Both the position numbers and the translations under genes were made by a program. From positions 16,862,629 through 16,926,628 of the forward strand of contig NC_053134.1 in NCBI RefSeq assembly GCF_010015445.1: a DNA stretch of 64,000 nucleotides. Reading direction: 5' to 3'. The notes beneath the pieces were generated by a model that was not told the origin of the DNA, ran no database searches, and saw only the letters and a program-made list of their open reading frames with translations. The stretch comes from Perca fluviatilis (taxonomy: Eukaryota; Chordata; Actinopteri; Perciformes; Percidae). Below are positions 52,771 through 64,000 of this stretch, one piece after another. How positions within the stretch are numbered: the first letter of the stretch is position 1; each line of letters begins with the position of its first letter.

Positions 52771-54835
52771 AAACTGCTAAATGTCAAAATATTCCTAGAC
52801 TTTGGTTGGTATTGTATATTATGTAATATTACTCATAATGTCACACAACAAAATTGCATGAATTTATGCATATTTGCATTCTGAATTTGCCAACGTATTA
52901 GTAAACTGAACTAAACAAAGCTTTTGTGCCATTTAATCTGGAAAAAGATCACTTTTATTTATTTTTTTTAAAACGTACAGTCAATTGTCAGAGCTGGATA
53001 TTGAGTTTGTATGTTCAAGCATTTGATCTCTCCTAGAGAGTAGAGCTGGCAGCGTCTCCCAGCAGGTCAGCAGGGAATCTGATTGGTTCAGGTGCAGAGC
53101 CGGTATAGTGACGGGGGTGGGGGGGGGGTGCACTTGGTTGGCTGTCAGGTGAAATGACTGTCAGGATTTTCTAACGTCCACCGTCAGCTCAGCTGGGGAT
53201 GAGCTGCCGAGGATGACGACTGTGCAGCTCATTATACCGCTAGAATCTAAGCCTTCCAAGTAGGATAGAAGAAAATGAAATGAATCAGGCATAGCACGCC
53301 AAGTTTGGAGATCTTTACAAAAAAGGTGAAAAATCCCTTAACAGGCAAACACACATGCATTTGCGGAGAAGGTAAATGTGCTTATTTGATAAAAAAATGA
53401 ATACATTAGATTTTATTTTTTAAACAGAACCCACAGAGATTTGTGAGTGCCAAAGAGTTGTGGTGTGTATGGTTAAGTACAGTAAATCTTAACAGCACCA
53501 AACTTTTCAGTGAGGACATGATTGAAGAAGTACCGGCCAGGCAGCAACTTTCTGCTCATTTGGTATCTCTGTAAATATTTTTTGTCACAGTATTCAAAGT
53601 GAGGGTTTAAGTACATTTATTACAATTATCATTAGAACATTTAAATTGCTTATCTTTATAACAGATGTTGATTTTTTTTTTCTTCCCAAAAGTAAATGAT
53701 ATTAGATGACGCAGGAGAGAGAAAGATAGAAAAATCTTAATTTCAATATAAATATCTAAATATACAGTATACTCCTTGTAATGATCTGACAACCTGCCAT
53801 GCTTCTAATACAGTATAAGTCATTCTTGTTAAAAGGAAAAGACAAAATGAAAAGCTTAGCTCTCACTAGCTTGAAATACTTTTCATTACTTCAACACTGG
53901 CGCCATGTGAGCCGCTGGAAGCTGAGAAAGAAGCAGCCAATGAGATGGTTTCACTGTGGCTTTGAGTGACAGGTCAGAAGAACCAGTCACCATCCAGTAA
54001 TTCTAAGAAGAAAGTTATGACAAACTACAGGCTGATCCGTAGGGACAGAATGCATAAAAAATGTTTAAAAACAGACAACGGTGAATCTCAATGAAACAAG
54101 CAAATAAAAGACATGATATGATTGGACCCTGAGATCCCGCCTAACCCCCGCCCACTAGGTCTAACCCCGCCCTCTCAATATTACACAAGAGAACAACAAA
54201 AACATAATCACATAGGTAGAAAAGAAAAGACAACAAAAAAAGGACAGGAAAAAGTGTCAGTCTAAATCTTCAACGGTAATCTTCATTCACACAGATTTGT
54301 TTTTTAAATAAAGTTTATATATATATATATATAAAAAAAAGAGATATATATATATATATATATATCTTTTTTCGCATCAATAATTTCATACATAACAGTT
54401 AAACAATAAAAGATCTGGTAACGGGAAAGGAGGATTTACATTTAACTTGACAAACAAATTAGCGTGAAGAGAAAGATAATGGCGGTAAAATGACGAGCGG
54501 AAGTAAAACATCTTCCGAGAGAAGACGTCCAGGAGCTAGCTAATGGCGAATGGCAGGAGCAGCTCCACAGAGTTAGAGTTAATGTTGTCATTATTGTTCT
54601 TGAATGTGAATAAATAAAACGGCCGCTATTAGCTAAGGGATAGCCCCCCCACCCCCCCCACCACCACCACACCCCCTCAGGCTCAGTCAGAGTCCCCCCC
54701 CCCCAAAATATAAAGCAGGTGTGTTGACTATTCTGTCCATCCTTCCTTCCTTCTGTTCTCATTCTCCTTCTCCCTCTATGCGTATATGCCATTCTGGGAG
54801 TATTTGTATTTCTTGAGGCCAACCCTGACACTGGT

Positions 54836-63795
<8,960 letters not shown>

Positions 63796-63828
63796 TTATT
63801 GACTATTTACACTGTAGATTCTCACTGA

Positions 63829-64000
63829 AGGCATCAAAACTATGAATGAACAAATATGGAATTATGTACTTAACAAAAAAGTGTGAAATAACTGAAAACA
63901 TGTCTTATATTTTAGATTCTTCAAAGTAGCCACACTTTGCTTTTTTTATTAATAAGGGAAAAATTCCACTAATTAACCCTGACAAGGCACACCTGTGAAG
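63829..64000. mobile_element. Tc1-like element fragment cut by window edge
   Basis: Sequence containing atatggaattatgtact and ttcttcaaagtagccacact matches the interior of a Tc1-type miniature element common in fish. It runs off the right edge inside the first visible ahcyl2 intron. Confidence 0.6.

Overview
This window is nuclear DNA from a ray-finned fish, most likely a percomorph teleost. The evidence is vertebrate genes split into many short GT-AG exons, very abundant (CA)n microsatellites, a fish L2-type LINE, Tc1 and hAT miniature elements, a tRNA-derived SINE, and other short repeats familiar from percomorph genomes. There are no bacterial or viral genes. Six-frame open reading frames show only pieces of the genes, so the gene models here were built exon by exon from splice sites, reading phase and similarity to known vertebrate protein families.

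Layout, left to right: dnm1l (minus strand, first six coding exons, 162-3449, continuing off the left edge); stmp1 (plus, 3833-4655), a 46-residue mitochondrial micropeptide sharing an upstream region with dnm1l; smkr1 (minus, 5404-5688 or longer); dhx57 (minus, 23 coding exons, 7108-16694, 1470 residues); morn2 (plus, 18184-19410, six exons, 145 residues), head-to-head with dhx57; strip2 (minus, 21 exons, 22776-49783, 820 residues), tail-to-tail with morn2; and ahcyl2 (minus, last 15 coding exons, 54836-63743, with the N-terminal exon or exons off the right edge). Summed exon lengths for dhx57, strip2, morn2 and stmp1 are exact multiples of three, with matching phases at every junction.

Functionally, dnm1l encodes the mitochondrial fission dynamin and stmp1 a mitochondrial membrane micropeptide. 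Dhx57 is a UBA, CCCH, RWD and DExH-box RNA helicase. Strip2 is a STRIPAK scaffold. Ahcyl2 is an IRBIT-family adenosylhomocysteinase-like protein. The strip2-ahcyl2-smkr1 group matches human 7q32 and dhx57-morn2 matches human 2p22, so the window joins blocks that are separate in mammals.

Introns and spacers carry most of the unusual material: long (UG)n tracts, in the strip2 sense, abutting splice sites; a 563-bp transposon with a RecQ-like helicase fragment and 9-bp target duplications; a nested transposon insertion; a retroposed mRNA 3' end in the dhx57 promoter; and a predicted dhx57 upstream ORF whose stop overlaps the main start codon. I found no convincing wholly new system. The best leads are the dnm1l/stmp1 shared promoter, the dhx57 upstream ORF, the strip2 UG-repeat splice architecture and the helicase-bearing transposon.
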